Of a DNA stretch of 64,000 bases, positions 22,639 to 33,599 are shown piece after piece. The stretch comes from Monosporascus cannonballus (Eukaryota > Ascomycota > Sordariomycetes > Xylariales), in contig QJNS01000005.1 in the NCBI GenBank assembly GCA_004154925.1, forward strand, positions 651,684 to 715,683. The letters are read 5' to 3'. Each line of letters begins with the position of its first letter. Positions within the stretch are counted from its first letter, which is position 1. Both the position numbers and the translations under genes were made by a program. The notes beneath the pieces are model-generated. The model was not told where the DNA came from and did no database searches. It was given only the letters and a program-made list of their open reading frames with translations.

Positions 22639-23646
22639 TCGCAAACAGTTTCCCGTATCGGTCGACCAGATCCGTACCGTATTATCCCATGATGCCGAGG
22701 CCACGAATTTCGAATCGTGCGAAAACGCGACCGAATTAACCCAATCGCTATGGCCTTCGAACGTCTGTTGTAGTTCGCCCGTATCGGCCGACCAGATCCG
22801 GACCGTTTTATCGTATGATGCCGAGGGTACGAACTTCGAATCGTGCGAAAACGCGACCGAACGAACCGAACCGTTATGGCCTTCGAATATTTATTATAGT
22901 TCGCCCGTATTCGCCGATCAGATCCGTACCGTTTTATCGTCTGATGCCGAGGCCACGAATTTCGAATCGTGCGAAAGCGCGACTGAACGAACCGGATAGT
23001 TATGGCTTTCGAACGTCTGCTGCAGTTCGCCCTTATCGGCCGACCAGATCCGTACCGTTTTATCGTCTGATGCCGAGGCCACGAGTTTCGAGTCGTACGA
23101 AAGCGCGACCGAATTAACCGAATTGTTATGGCCTTCGAGCGTTTGCTGCAGTTCGCCGGTATCGGCCGACCAGATCCGGACCGTTTTATCCCATGATGCC
23201 GAGGCTACGAATTTCGAATCGTGCGAAAACGTGACCGAACTAACCGAATTGTTATGGCCTTCGAGCGTTTGTTGCAGTTCGCCCGTAACGGCCGACCAGA
23301 TCCGTACCGTTTTATCGTCTGATGCCGACGTTACGAGTTTCGAGTCGTGCGAGAACGCGACCGAAATAATAGCACTGCTATGGTTTTCGAACGTCTGCTG
23401 TAATTCGCCCGTATCGGCCGATCAGATCCGGACCGTTTTATTGCGTGATGCTGAGGCCACGAATTTCGAATTATGCGAAAACGCGACCGATTAAACCTAA
23501 TTATTATGGCCTTCGAGCATCTATTGCAGCTCGCCCGTATCGGCCCACCAGATCCGGACCGTTTTATCGAATAATGCCGAAGTAACAAATTTCGACTCGT
23601 GCGAAAACGCGACCGAATTAATTTCGTTATTATGGCTTTCGAACGT
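22639..23646 (-). repeat. Eight 126-bp WD40 repeat units of the NLR
   Basis: The plus-strand anchor GA(C/T)CAGATCCG(T/G)ACCG recurs at exactly 126-bp spacing (22664, 22790, 22916, 23042, 23168, 23294, 23420, 23546), that is 42 residues per unit. The units are almost identical (SVAFSHDSKFVASAS, DKTVRIWSADTGELQQ). They differ mainly after GH (SDW, NNS, NGS, NYP, SSA, NNE), at the next residue, and at the residue before DKT (Y, W, D, R, F). This pattern is that of high-internal-conservation WD repeats of the Podospora HNWD type. The two N-terminal units carry more stops than the rest. Confidence 0.85.
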
Positions 23647-24335
23647 TTATAAATATTTACCCCAGTACATTTTTACGCTTAGGTTAAGAAATATCCAGGC
23701 AAAAAGGTTATTCTGGAATATATTACGTATAACATTTTTTTCCGCCGTAAATACAAATACTAAACAATATGTTTAAAAAGGCGCGTATTATATTATTAAT
23801 ATGTTTGCAAAAGTAAAACGTATAATATCGTTTAGGAAGTATAATAATTATATATAACTTTCTGCCTAAGCCAAATTAACAGATTAATATTATAGTATTT
23901 GGCGAAATAATAATATACTTAAAAAAATAATTGTAATATTTTAATATTTTAAAAATTTTCCGAAATCCTTTTTATAAGGCTTAACGCCTTTAACCAATAA
24001 AAGAAATATCGCTTAAGGAAATTATGGATTTGGTTATTATTATATATATTATCTTTTATTTATTACATATAATAAACCTAATATTAATATATATACTGGA
24101 TTTCTGGTCGTAAATTATTACTTATTATCTGGGGATCGATAAATAAGTAAGAAATTCCCGGTTATCGTATTTCGCAGATATTTGTCCGAAAAGCTTCGTT
24201 TATTACGTACAGATATTATGCAGCCAGTTGCTTATGGGTTTTTTTTTTCGTTTACCCAAAACGGGTTTTTGTTGCTTTTTTCAAAGTCCAAAAGGAAATC
24301 GCCAAATAAAAGGTATAACAGCTTAACAAATAAAT

Positions 24336-24763
24336 TGTTACAGGAACAGGGGTTCCTGTCTCGAGGAGACCAACCTTTAAGGCCTAGCGCGGACCTGCCA
24401 CGGCTAAACTCCGGATGGGAGGTCTTGGCTAGAACTTGGAGGGAAGTGATCTAGGTGATCTAAGTGATCTGGACCAGATCACATAGATCACATAGATCCA
24501 CGACACACTCACTTTAGAAATGGGGATATATAATGGATCGGTCTCTCATGTAAATAGCACCTACTTAGTTTCGCTCCTTAGCTATCAATCTAAGCTCTCA
24601 ATCAAGAGGCAACTGCACCGTTCTCTAATTGAGGGAAAAGTCTTTAAATCTTTTTAACGAACAGACCATTGAATCATTCTTCGCCCTGTTATTACCTGCA
24701 AATCAAGACTCCATTTCGGATACTGCTTATACCTCCAGGTGGATGTATGACAGGTTCGTTACA
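24336..24763 (+). mobile_element. Solo LTR of the local Gypsy family inside the NLR, target duplication TAAAT
   Basis: 428 bp from TGTTACAGGAACAGG to GTTCGTTACA, flanked by TAAAT at 24331-24335 and 24764-24768. It interrupts the NLR linker between SSLNL and the following FVKLLYLLFGDFLLD. It is the least mutated member of the LTR family in the window, although the NLR sequence on both sides is strongly AT-shifted. Confidence 0.9.
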
Positions 24764-26475
24764 TAAATTTAACGACGAAAAAACATTTAGTACCGAATAA
24801 AGTAAATTTAATCTATCGTCGACAGTATCTTGCGCCATATTAAGTATTTGCGCTAAGGTTAAAATTAAAAAAAAGTTTATAAAAACGATAATCGAACTTA
24901 TAATATCTCGAAATTTTTAAAAGGTTTTATTTATTTTCCGACTGGATAAACCGACAAATATTTGGTTTAATACGGGTAGATACGTTATATCTAATTTGGA
25001 CTCCTAACTTTTGGTTCGATACTTTAAAACCTTTTAAAATTTTTTATTAGGGTTACCGCCCTTGCGATCGGCGAGGAAATAACAAGCTATTATAACGAAA
25101 ATAAAAAAGGGAATAATTATTTTTACGAAAATTTGAATATCCGATTATTCGGGCCAATTTAACGATAATTATTTATTTTTCGGCATAAAGTAATTATAAT
25201 CGTTTTTAATTTTCGTAAGTTCGTATTTAAAATACGCGGATAAATCGTACTTAATTATTGGTTCGGGTATTTTGTAAAAAACCAAATCTTGATAAATGCC
25301 TTTGATGGCGTTAAAACGGAGACGAATAGGTAATTCGGGCCTGCTGGTAACGAAGATCCGCAATCGTGGAAACTGTAGAGTTTTAGCTCGAGAGAAAAGA
25401 TGGATAATGGTTTTGATATCTTCATCTCGCTTACATTCATCCAGAGCGTTAATAACAATAACAAGCGCGTTAACTTTCCATGCAGCTTGAGGAGGCTTCG
25501 ATAGAGGCTCGAGGATAAGCTTTTCGAACTGCTCCCGCATCACTTTTTCAAAAATGGCAGGGTCGGCGTCGATGGCATTCTTGACGTACGGTGTAAGGGC
25601 CGGCAATCTCTCAACTAGCTGAGCGGCGATCGTAGTAAATAACTTGGATATCCCTTTTCGGTCACCTTCGCCCCTTTTGAAGAAGAAGCTGGCACCGAGC
25701 TGGCCGCCTTTAGAAAAGGAATGCGCCACGGTGCGTGAGATGGTTGACTTTCCTGTGCCAGCCATGCCGTTTAGCCAGAAGATGGCTTCAGCTTGAGGGT
25801 TCTTAACCCATTTGGATATTTCGCGCAGCAGGTCGACTCGGGTGTCTGGGTGGCAGGTTGGATTGTGTTCTTCGGCGTGGGAGTCGAAGGCTGCTCCTTC
25901 AGCGACTTTAAGTCCATTAAGCCTTATTTTCTGATCCATGTCGAGGAGGTTCTGGTCGACTGCGAATAAAGTAGCACTATGTTATCTTTCCATTAGTGGC
26001 CGTCAGCAGAAGTAGAGATGGATAGAATTACTTACGCCTGATCCATTTGTAGACTGAGAGAGATCGTTTGCGTACATCGTGCAAGGTCTTGTACTATTTT
26101 TTCGACATCCTTACTCTTGAATGGCCATTTCAAAGCACGGAGCCCAAATTGTTTTATCGCCCGACGTCCTTTGCTGGGAGTCAATTCGTTGTCCAGCTTT
26201 TCAAGCCACGATTGACTATCTTTAAAAGTGTCGCCTAACTTTTGGGATGCTTTGAGCTTTGCTCCTTTGGGGCTTTTGACGAGGTTCTGAACCTCCGCCG
26301 AAATATTCTTTAGGCGGATAACTTCTTCATGGATCCGTGTAATATCTTCTTTAGCATGTTTGACGTCCTTGGAATATTGTAGGCACAGAGAAGCGACCTT
26401 GGCTGACAGTCCAATAACTGCGATGGCACTTGCGGCGACATTAAATCCTTCAGCCATCGCAAGTTGGGGTTGCGC

Positions 26476-26580
26476 AAATAGCTTCACCTAGCTTAGCACG
26501 CCCATATGCCCTAGTGGAGGCTCTGGGATAAGCCGCTACGCGGCTTTCCTCTGGCGTTAAATACTACAAACAAACAAACA
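26476..26580 (+). mobile_element. 105-bp LINE 3' fragment with 15-bp target duplication, just upstream of the NLR start
   Basis: The duplication AAGTTGGGGTTGCGC occurs at 26461-26475 and 26581-26595. The insert ends with the hairpin AAGCCGC-tac-GCGGCTT (26530-26546), GGCGTTAAATACTAC and an (AAAC)n tail. It is a severely 5'-truncated LINE in plus orientation. It lies 19 bp upstream of the NLR ATG (26457), that is, within its leader or promoter. Confidence 0.85.
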
Positions 26581-26595
26581 AAGTTGGGGTTGCGC

Positions 26596-28772
26596 GGGGC
26601 TGCCAAGCCGTAACCGGTACGACGTTCGGTAGAGTAGCGGTTTAGGGGCTTGGAGACGATGACTGTAGTGGGAAACGGTCGGCGTGATGTTTGGTAAACT
26701 GTTCGTCCGCTCGTGGTAGGTATCAGTCGGCCTGAAGACTTCGCGGTCGATTTCGAGTCCGAAGGGACAAAGCAGAAATGCCCCTCATCGATGAATGAGG
26801 CTGCGCCAGTCACGGGATCTGCAGGTCTACCCAATCGAATCATCTCGCCTAAGGCAACAGACGTGCCTACCTGCAAATATTTCGGTCGACATGAGAACGT
26901 CGACGCTAACCATTCGCTCATCTTTCTATGCATCCCCATGAACGTATTCTTCAGGTCCTAATGAACATTTCGGCGATGATTGTGAGCTCTGCGGCTCTGA
27001 CGTGGCGCTCCTTGACAGACCAACTGGATCAAAAGAGGACTAAGCGCCATACATACTGTATTCCATCCAAGAATAAAGTAACGACCCACTAAAGTACTTA
27101 GTACGACAAAGGCGCAGAGTGGGACGGCCAAAAATGGCTTACATGGTCTGTGCCCAGACTTTATTTCAGTGCAGCGGGGGTGACACCGATTTTGCAAACT
27201 TCTGTAAAACATTTTGTTAGCATCACTATCTGAATAAAAGACCGGCCCTACGGATCGGCTGCCGTCACTAGTTACTCACCATCGCTACCGTAATGCTTTT
27301 CGAGATCGGCATACGTATCCGAGGAGTAGCTTCTATAGTTAGACTATTGGATCTCGTCGATAGCCGCCTCTTCCCTCGCTAGCGTATCCTCCGAGAGTCG
27401 TAATCGAAGTCTCCTGTTTCTCCCGTTAGCCAACAAGTTGCTACCATAATTTGCCAGCAATCATATCTCGGGTGTTATTATCGAGGCTCTCAATATTGAT
27501 AACTTTCACAACATGTCCTCTTCGGAATTGAAGTCCCGAAACTATAAGGTCTAAAATGCTTCCAGCTTATACTCAGACCTCGTAAATATATAAGGGACCT
27601 ACTAAACTAAAATCTCGGAACCTTGATCAATATTTGGATATCAGGGCGGGTCTCGAGAAACAATGGCATGTATCTCAAGACAAGTGGTGGTAAAACAGGA
27701 ACCACGAGCCGATCGCAAGTCAGGGCAAAGAACTACCTGCCGAGATATGCAGCCGTCTCAAGAAGTAATGTTACCGAAGAAACCAGATAGTTTTAGTTTG
27801 GGTTTGGTGCGCTAGAAAGCCTGCCATCTCATATGTTAAATAAGTGACGGAATACCTTCGCTGACTGTTCTGCCTGGGGGAGCAATTAAGTGCCTCTAAC
27901 CGGGTGACGGTAGCCACCAAGGTGGCCACCGCAAATGAACACGCAGCGGGACAAGGCTGCCGACACATGTATCGCGCTATCTAGCTACATGCTGGTAACC
28001 AGGAAGCAATGTGACGGTATCAGGACTTACCCGGTTAATTATGCGGAACTGGATATTATGCCTTAGCGCAGAATGAATGTGATCTTCAGAAGTAGTATGG
28101 AAGGAATAGAAGGAAAATTCAATCAAGCGCTCCTGGCTCTAGCACTTTTTATAACAACGAACATCTGCTTCCTGGAAATAACTCCATATTTCCGCAGAGG
28201 ACAGACCCAGGAAAGCATCAGAACTGGAAGATCGGAGCGTCATCTAGGGCGAGGTAGGCAATTGATACGTCCGGGATTGAGTGGAACTAGGCCTCTCGGC
28301 AGCATGGACATAATGTGGGACATTTCCAAGACGTAAAGCCTTGATCTCCCGACTTGGTCTTACTAACTATCCTCTTAGCCAAATCCCTTCCCTCAAGAGG
28401 ATAACTTCAATACCCATTCCGATCATAAGCAAAGCGCGAACAGGGCGGGTATTCGGTGAGCTACTCTTGATACGCCCTACTTACACGTAATAACCATATC
28501 TAGACCACAATCCTCAACCATGGCTTTCCTACCTCGCGAGCAATCCCTAGCCCTTGGATCATCCTCGTTCATGCCAGCATGTAAAAAGCACGCCTGTACT
28601 CGCGTACATTAGGTTCCCCCTTCCATATCTGTAATGGAACTGGTTGTTTTAACTTAATATTTAAGGTGGTCTAAGGTTCGGAAAGAAGGTGCAACGGAAG
28701 CGAGTGATCAGAAAGAAATGGGAGCAACAACCCTCAGTTGCTGAGCAACCGTAGGGATAAAACAACGCTCTT
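26596..28772. other. Unassigned region between the NLR and Copia-1
   Basis: GC-balanced. The minus frame 26511-26939 looks compositionally like protein but matches nothing I know and overlaps the LINE scrap. No supported gene, tRNA or repeat was found. The part next to 26595 should contain the NLR promoter. The part near 28630-28770 is the 3' flank of Copia-1, where an LTR would be expected but was not recognised. Confidence 0.4.
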
Positions 28773-29445
28773 CTAGGCTTCCTGAAGCCTTGAAGCAACG
28801 TCGTGCAGGTTCAGCAGCCTGGCGGACTTCTGATGCTGCTGGAGCTTCAGGGGCTTAGTTAAGCCATCTGCCACCATGGCGTTAGTGGGCGTCCATTCGA
28901 TCTTCATCCTTCCTGCTGCATGAATTTCGCGAAGCCAGTGATTGTGGACGTCAACGTGCTTCAGCTTTGTGATCAGACGTATGGTTTCTTCAGTGACTAG
29001 CCGTATCGTCTGCTTATTGTCCACTTGGATAACTAGGTCCTCGCCTAGCTCTAGCCCAATAGCCTTGAATAGCCTCAGCATGAAGAAGGCTTCCTTGACG
29101 GTCTGTGAGAGGGCTAACAACTCAGCCTCCGTGCTCGAAGTGGTGACTGTATCCTGCTTATTAGCCCTCCATACGATAGGGCCACCGAAGAGTGACAGCA
29201 CAAATCCCTGGGAGCTCTTCCGGTCAGGGTTATCCGCGAAGGAAGCGTCACTCGCGCACAGGAACGATCGCAAGTTGGGATCTTCGTCACCTCCGAATTC
29301 CAGGGCTAAGGTACGTGTGGAATGAGCGTGAAGTATAGCCTCATCGACGGCGCCAAGATGCGTGGGGCTAGGATTCTTGCAATAACGTGACAGATGGGAA
29401 GCAGCTTCAGCTAGGTCCGGGCTTCCTTGACGTTGCCGACGCTTC
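28773..29445 (-). pseudogene. Copia-1 RNase H
   Basis: Catalytic blocks are all visible: CASDASFADN, SSTEAELLALSQ, IQVDNKQTIRL and KHVDVHNHWLRE. The C-terminus WTPTNAMVADGLTKPL is typical of Copia. The upstream part of this open frame (29621-29446) is out of frame with the protein and should be ignored. The stop at 28773-28775 follows SRLQEA. Confidence 0.8.
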
Positions 29446-30330
29446 GCCTTGATACTCCTTGAGATCCCTCCATCTAGGGACCTTGAAGTGACGTTTCCCA
29501 AGCTTGGATAACTCGAAGCGTGTATATAGCTTCTCCCAGTAGGTGTCCTGTGATAACCACAGCTTCCTAGCCGCGCGATCTCGCAGGATACGCATCCCAA
29601 GGAACCACTGTAGTTCTCCAAGGTCGTTGATGTGGAAGCGCTGCATCAGCTTCTCGAGGAATTCCTCAGCATGTGCCGTATCGCGAGTCCTGTACAATCA
29701 TGGCTATATCGTCAACGTAGAAAAACAACGTCAACCAGCCATTAGTCATAACACATGGATCATCCGGGACAGATTTCAGTCCCAGATCCTCCAGTCCTGT
29801 TGTTAGGTCCCGTTGCCACAGGAGCGTCGACCGCCTTAAGCCGTACAGGGCCTTCCGGAGCCTCAGACAGAAGCCCGGGCGTGCGAATCCCTGTGGGAAG
29901 CGTACATATACTAGCTTATCGATATCGCTGTGCAGGAACGCGTTGACGGCGTCAAGCTGACGAAGCTCAAGGTTAAATCGGGCTGCAATAGCCATAAGCA
30001 TGCGAAAAGACCTGCCTGCTAACGTGGAAGCGTAGGCGTTGAGATCCCCACGAGGCTGAAAGTCGCCGCGGACAACAAACTTAGCCTTGAACTTCTGAAG
30101 CACCCCGTACTTGTTGAACTTGTATGTGAATACCCACATCAACGGAAGGATACCGTTAGGACCTACGTCCTGAATCGCCTTTCGCAATAGGGTGACGGCA
30201 ACCGATCGCTTTACCCGATATATCCGATCCCATTCTTCCTATGCGGCTGCCTTCCAGTCTTCAGCGTACTTATGCTGCATAACTTCCTGCCAATTCTTGG
30301 GGGCAGCGGGAAGGTTAACACGATACAGGC
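29407..30330 (-). pseudogene. Copia-1 reverse transcriptase
   Basis: Starts around NWQEVMQHKYAEDWKAA (30295-30240), with a stop at an expected Gln (AAA*EEWDRIY). It then continues as WVFTYKFNKYGVLQKFKAKF, QLDAVNAFLHSDIDKL (first Asp), FFYVDDIAMIVQ (YVDD), and, after a frameshift near 29690, EEFLEKLMQRFHINDLGELQ and FLGMRILRDRA. A second frameshift lies near 29440. Confidence 0.75.
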
Positions 30331-30612
30331 GATCATGCTTGATCGCGGTCGAGAAAACAGCGTTAAAAGCGGTTGGATACGTGTTGAGTTCTTCGAATTC
30401 CAACCTGTGACTAGTGTTAGCCGAAGGTGGCTCTCTCCTTCTTCGAGAAATCCAGTTCCGTACGGCGTTGCCGTGGCTGAGAAGAACTTAGTGATGCATT
30501 TTGAGCTTCATCCGACGGTGGCGCGTTGGGTTGTTGATGATTTAGGTTTTCAGGGGCTGGAGTAGCTCCGGGTGTGGGTAGACGGGGCTGTGCGACGTCG
30601 CGCTCCGATTTA

Positions 30613-31845
30613 TCATGGGATACTTAGAGCGTCTTCTTCGGAGTTGTTGCTAACTGCCGAATCAAAGGAATCTTCGTCCGAAACAGCTTCATGGGCTTCA
30701 TCAGTTTCCACCCCCCTAACTTCCTGTGAAGTTTCCTGATCAGGGGAATCTGTAGCCACCACGATCGTATCATAGATGACTTCTTCGGGCTCATTCTGTT
30801 CTGAACCATCCACCCCCAGTGATTCCTGTATCCAAGGGGTCACTGGTGAAGACAGCTCTAGAAGTCCCTAGGAAAGTTGTTGCTGCGGGTGGAATAAGGA
30901 TGCTGTCGATCTGATCGTTCAGCTCCACGACCTCGAGCAAGGATTTCTTCTGCTCGCCCTGATACACCTTCGCCTCGTCGAAGGTGACGTCCCTGATGGT
31001 GATAACGCGTTGTTGCGAAGGAATCCAGACCCGATATATGTTGCTGGCCACGTATTCCACGAGGTGACCGATATACGCTCTAGGGTCCATCTTCTTCAGG
31101 CGTTCTGCACTTCGACGGGCAGCTTCCGTAAGCGCATAAGCTTCTGATCCGAAGAGCACGATATTCGCCACGCTGGCCTTCAGGCCTTCCTCGGGGATAG
31201 GTGTTTTATCCCCCTTAGCTAGCCACTCGTTGAAGACCTGGATAGGGGTCTTCCAACCTAGGGCTCGAATAGGCGTGCGATTCACGATATATGTGGCTGC
31301 TTCTATTGCTTCCGGCCACAAGTCGGAAGGGAGGTTACTGCTGATAATCAGGCAACGTGTTTTCGTGATGATCACGCCCCCGGCGCGTTCCTGAACGCCT
31401 GCGGGCCCCTTGGCATATGGAGGCGAGGGCTCATGGGAGATACCTGTATCGAGAAGCTATCTTCGGAACCTGTTTCCGAAGGAAGTCTCGCCGTTTGATA
31501 CGATTGTCTTGACCTTGAGATGGAACTGCCTTTCAATAAAGACTACCACGTTTATCAGAGCGGTAAGGGCATGTTTCTTCCGCTTCAAGGTGTAACTGAT
31601 CCTAGCTTTGATAACTGGACAGGTGATAATCAGCGCTTTCGTACGCCCGTCGAAGGCGTTGTTGAATTCGAAGAGATCAGCACATATCGTACTGAAGGGC
31701 TTACTCTCCCTGATCGGCTGCCTCCGTGATACCTTCTTTCTCGCCTTAGCGACCTGACAGTCCTAGCACTGAATCGTCGAGGGCAACTGAATCTTCGCTC
31801 CGGTGACTGCTTGCACCACCTTCTCGAGGGCGCGTGGACTATTTA
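30613..31845 (-). pseudogene. Copia-1 integrase and C-terminal extension
   Basis: In several frames: VVQAVTGAKIQLPSTIQC (end of the zinc-binding region), KPFSTICADLFEFNNAFDG (first Asp region), IVSNGETSFGNRFRR (a changed DNG-type block) and YAKGPAGVQERAGGVII (catalytic Glu region). The long clean frame 31375-30613 follows with SDLWPEAIEAATYIVNRTP, YIGHLVEYVASNIYRVWIP and an acidic C-terminus. Copia integrases insert cDNA. Stops near 31460 and 31775 break this one. Confidence 0.75.
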
Positions 31846-32436
31846 TCCGTACTATATTTGCATAACATCACCAGTTAGCAAATAACAAATCAAGTTTAAA
31901 AGGAGTGATATCAAGGTTCGGTTTCTAAAAGAGGGGGAGAACTGAGAGACGGGGAGAGTGCGGGACGAAAAGTAAAGCGCGACGGATACCCGAAGAACCA
32001 AGGGGGTGTTTTTGGCGTAGCTACCGCCATGGGTGCGAGGGCGCAGAGAAGGTTAAGTTGGCGGGGGATTTAAGGGGCTGCAACGATAAAAAAAAGACAA
32101 ATTACTGCAAATCTCGGCGAGACTTAGCTGGCTTTTGCTGTATGTGGCTCTTTTTCAAGGGCCATCCACAGATAACGACAGCCGCGGGAAAGAGAGGCCG
32201 TGGCGTAGATAATAAAAGGTTGATGGCGCCGTAGACCTGATTTTCTCAGTAGGGTAGCGGCGTGATGGAAAATGTAACTAGACCTGGAACTGGGAAGACG
32301 CGATATGGTAGGAAGGAAGGGTTTTCCGGCACCACAGATAGCCATTAAGCACGAACCTGGGATATTGCACCCAAAGATAAGAGGGATCCCAGTACGTCTG
32401 GTGTCGGAAAGGAAGTGGTGGTGGCTGTGATCACAG
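31846..32436. other. Unassigned DNA at the broken end of Copia-1
   Basis: Purine-rich in part (near 31930-31990). No family resemblance in any frame. The minus frame 32124-32519 runs antisense to the transcription factor fragment and is not supported. Confidence 0.4.
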
Positions 32437-32685
32437 AGAGGAAGTGAAACCTTAAACAACAAATCAGCTATATTAAACCACGAAGAAGAGCCGGCTGCTG
32501 AGGACGTGGAGGATTTCAAGGGCTCGTTACTTCCGTTGACGTCGGGACCCGGCTTGAAAATCCGTATACCACCAGAACTTATGCCTGATGAGGAAACGAT
32601 CTTGCATTACTTCGACCTTTACCTTGCGAACGTTCACCCCTACGTGCAGATGGCGACGATTTTCTCAACAACACACAACGTGTAG
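32437..32685 (+). pseudogene. Fragment of a fungal transcription factor (middle homology region)
   Basis: The frame reads KGSLLPLTSGPGLKIRIPPE, then LMPDEETILHYFDLYLANVH and PYV, then diverges and stops (TAG 32683-32685). From memory this is the start of the fungal-specific transcription factor domain found after a Zn2Cys6 cluster. The Zn cluster, its upstream exon and the rest of the domain are absent. It lies between the broken end of Copia-1 and Gypsy copy 2. The host gene was probably destroyed by rearrangement rather than by point mutation. DNA at 31846-32436 and 32690-32943 gives no recognisable protein. Confidence 0.5.
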
Positions 32686-32943
32686 TTCCTGTTCTCGTTG
32701 GCAGGTTTAGGGCTATCCATCCCGGACCTTATCGCGTATTTTTCGATAACTTATTCTCCTCGCCACACCTGATTTTGCAGCTTCGGAAGAGAGGGATCGC
32801 ATCAACAGGTACCGCGCGAGAGAACAGTGGGATCGCAGAACGCCTTTTAGACCTGGCGAATAACCCAGCTTCGAGGTTCCTTATAACAGCGTGATGGAGT
32901 ATCCCACACCTGATAATAAGGTGAATCAAATCGCCTGAGCTGA

Positions 32944-33355
32944 TGTTACAGGAACAGGGGTTCCTGTCTCGAGGAGACCAACCTTTAAGGCCTAGCGCGG
33001 ACCTGTTGCGGCTAAACCCCGGACGGGAAGCTTAGCTCTTAAGGTGATCTGGTTAATCTGGGTAATCTGGGGACCAGATTATATAGATTTAACAGATTTA
33101 TAATATATTTATTTTAAAAAATAAAATATATAATAAATCGAACTTTTATATAAATAATATTTATTTAATTTTATTTTTTAATTATTAATTTAAATTTTTA
33201 ATTAAAAATAATTATATTATTTTTTAATTAATTTTTTTTTAAATTTTTTTAATAAATATTTTAAATTATTTTTTATTTTATTATTATTTATAAATTAAAA
33301 TTTTATTTCGGATCATTATTTATATTATTAAATAATATATAATAAATTTATTATA
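32944..33355 (+). repeat. 5' LTR of Gypsy copy 2
   Basis: The first ~140 bp (TGTTACAGGAACAGGG to GGGGACCAGATTA) are nearly identical to copy 1. From about 33085 to the end it is strongly AT-shifted. Confidence 0.85.
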
Positions 33356-33599
33356 TTTTAATAATTTTTTAATTAATAACCGATAAATAATTTATTACTT
33401 AATTAAAATATAAATTTTTTTAAATTTAATATAAATAATATATATAATTTCCGTTATTAATTAATAAAATATTATTAATAAGATTTAATAATTTACGTTT
33501 TATTAAGGAAATTTTTTAATTAATTAATAATATAATTTTTTTTATAATATGATTTTAAAGAAATTTTTTTTCCTAACCTTAATAATAATTTTTTCCGAT

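Larger units (their letters stand above)
22279..26457 (-). pseudogene. NACHT-WD40 NLR (STAND) gene, disrupted by a solo LTR and nonsense codons
   Basis: Exon 1 runs 26457-26036 from MAEGFNVAASAIAVIGL, a fungal STAND N-terminal (HeLo-like, PF17111-type) domain. The intron 26035-25977 is GTAAGT...CATAG (59 bp), joining QA to ATLFAVDQN. NACHT follows with P-loop GMAGTGKST, Walker B VIVINALDEC (Asn where Asp is usual) and sensor IFVTSRPEL. Then come the helical linker (KLDITYLPVLNQ), eight WD40 units (22639-23646) and a non-repeat C-terminus ending FSAEGLL. Removing the intron and LTR plus one target copy leaves 3687 nt, exactly 1229 codons, so no net frameshift. Stops start at 25169 and cluster in the AT-mutated linker (25280-23650). 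Family members act in allorecognition or defence, triggering cell death after ligand binding. The ligand here is unknown. Confidence 0.85.
28773..31845 (-). mobile_element. Copia-1: decayed Ty1/Copia pol without recognisable LTRs
   Basis: On the minus strand the order is integrase (31845-30613), RT (about 30330-29410) and RNase H (about 29440-28773), the Pseudoviridae order. Composition is normal. Damage consists of frameshifts and a few stops. Gag, protease and the integrase N-terminus are missing: the sequence stops abruptly near 31845, after ALEKVVQAVTGAKIQ, at a junction with unrelated DNA. Confidence 0.8.

Noticed and set aside
22664..23560. Regular 126-bp spacing considered as a CRISPR-like array
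   Set aside because: Units translate as WD40 repeats in frame with the NLR; there are no short repeats with unrelated spacers.
26511..26939. 142-codon minus-strand frame upstream of the NLR
   Set aside because: Runs through the LINE scrap and its target duplication, so it cannot be an old gene; no family recognised.
32124..32519. 131-codon minus-strand frame
   Set aside because: Antisense to the transcription factor fragment in its last part and no resemblance elsewhere.
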